A stretch of DNA of 32,487 bases. It comes from Chloroflexi bacterium UBA4733. Its GTDB lineage: Bacteria; Chloroflexota; UBA4733. The notes below the pieces were generated by a model that saw only the letters and a list, made by a program, of their open reading frames with translations, did no database searches and had not been told where the DNA came from. The translations under genes and the position numbers were made by a program. The stretch covers positions 2,033-34,519 of the forward strand of contig DHIZ01000190.1 of the NCBI GenBank assembly GCA_002404055.1. Reading direction: 5' to 3'. Shown one piece after another: positions 31,980 to 32,487 of the stretch (its first letter is position 1; each line of letters begins with the position of its first letter).

Positions 31980-32372
31980 ATGGCGGATGAGAAGCGCATC
32001 GTGCGGACCGATCTCGCACCGCAGCCGGTAGGGCCGTATTCGCAGGCCACGGTCTGGAATGGACTGGTCTTCGTTGCCGGGCAAGGACCGACCAATCCCG
32101 CCACCGGCCAGCGGGTGGAAGACATTGAGGGCCAGACGCATCAGGTCATGCGCAACCTGGCGGCGATCTTGGAGGCCGCCGACAGCGCGCTGGATCTGGC
32201 CCTGCGTTGCACCTGCTATTTGCGCGACATGAACGACTTCCAGCGCTTTAACGCGGTCTACGCCCAATACTTCCCGCAGAACCCGCCAGCCCGGACAACC
32301 ATCCAGGCCGGTCGCCTACCCGGTGATATTGCTGTGGAGATTGACATTATCGCGGCGGTGAGGGCGAGTTAG
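31980..32372 (+). CDS. ridA: RidA-family reactive enamine/imine deaminase
   Basis: RidA hydrolyses reactive enamine and imine intermediates, such as 2-aminoacrylate from PLP enzymes, to 2-oxo acids and ammonia. The 130-residue YjgF/YER057c/UK114-type subunit keeps the key Arg105 in NPPARTTIQ and Glu120, and the conserved PVGPYSQATVWNGLVFVAGQ region. It forms a cytoplasmic trimer in the family. The ATG follows GGAGGGACAACC. It lies 37 bp after hpt on the same strand and probably ends the operon, with a palindromic repeat beginning just downstream. Some family members have other roles, but the active-site residues support the deaminase role. Confidence 0.93.
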   Translation: MADEKRIVRTDLAPQPVGPYSQATVWNGLVFVAGQGPTNPATGQRVEDIEGQTHQVMRNLAAILEAADSALDLALRCTCYLRDMNDFQRFNAVYAQYFPQNPPARTTIQAGRLPGDIAVEIDIIAAVRAS

Positions 32373-32378
32373 GCGAAC

Positions 32379-32487
32379 GGGCCGCGATTGCGGGAGAAAC
32401 CGGGCCGCGATTGCGATCGGCGGCCAAGGACGGGGGGGCACTGCGGTGCCAAAGTTCCCGTGACCGCAGTCGCCCTCGTCGCTTGGC
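32379..32487. repeat. Second copy of the ispG-side palindrome family, cut by right edge
   Basis: GGGCCGCGATTGCG occurs twice (32379-32392 and 32402-32415); the second is followed by CGGCCAAG, and the stretch ends in GACCGCAGTCGCC and CTCGTCGCTTGGC. These match, with a few changes, the left and right parts of the palindrome at 3768-3916. GCCAAG (32423-32428) pairs with CTTGGC (32482-32487), with an inner hairpin at 32437-32450. It begins 6 bp after the ridA stop and continues beyond the window. Confidence 0.8.

Overview
The window looks like a GC-rich (roughly 60-65 % G+C) bacterial chromosome segment, most likely from the Chloroflexota (Thermomicrobia/Ktedonobacteria-like). This is an inference from the mix of genes: a long-form IspG, a sigma-54 factor with a zinc-ribbon insert, a large secreted RHS/YD-repeat protein with a DNRLRE-type N-terminal region, an FmdB/ECF-sigma/anti-sigma-propeller cluster, and several families of imperfect palindromes in intergenic DNA. 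No rRNA, tRNA or CRISPR array was seen.

Layout. 1-2924 is mobile DNA: the N-terminal part of a DDE (rve-type) transposase running off the left edge with its IS end, a small SnoaL-like gene, and an ISAs1-type element with perfect 20-bp inverted repeats but a transposase broken by two frameshifts and a stop. The outer end of that IS supplies the stop codon of an OmpR-type response regulator. 3620-14168 holds metabolic and housekeeping genes: ispG, a small membrane protein, pyrimidine-nucleoside phosphorylase, an uncharacterised two-gene unit whose first protein ends in Gly-Gly, ribosomal protein L25, an orphan TPP-binding subunit, two PLP aminotransferases in one operon, and a gluconokinase-like FGGY kinase. 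Palindromic repeats sit at gene 3' ends, twice exactly between convergent genes.

14200-21602 (minus strand) is an RHS island: a 1532-residue secreted RHS protein with an unrecognised C-terminal domain, followed 13 bp later by a large cytoplasmic protein, then a shorter paralogue of that protein, then a degenerate RHS fragment in ATGA overlap with the paralogue. This has the architecture of a polymorphic toxin with immunity genes and a displaced toxin remnant, and is the best candidate for an undescribed system.

22042-29413 is regulatory: rpoN, a soluble PRC-barrel/MgtE_N/CBS protein with a structured leader, an FmdB-ECF sigma-anti-sigma cluster, and an AbrB/Doc toxin-antitoxin pair whose Doc carries Gln where the catalytic His is expected. 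29441-32372 is a forward run of housekeeping genes (dut, tilS, hpt, ridA) ending in a second copy of the palindrome found near ispG, cut by the right edge.
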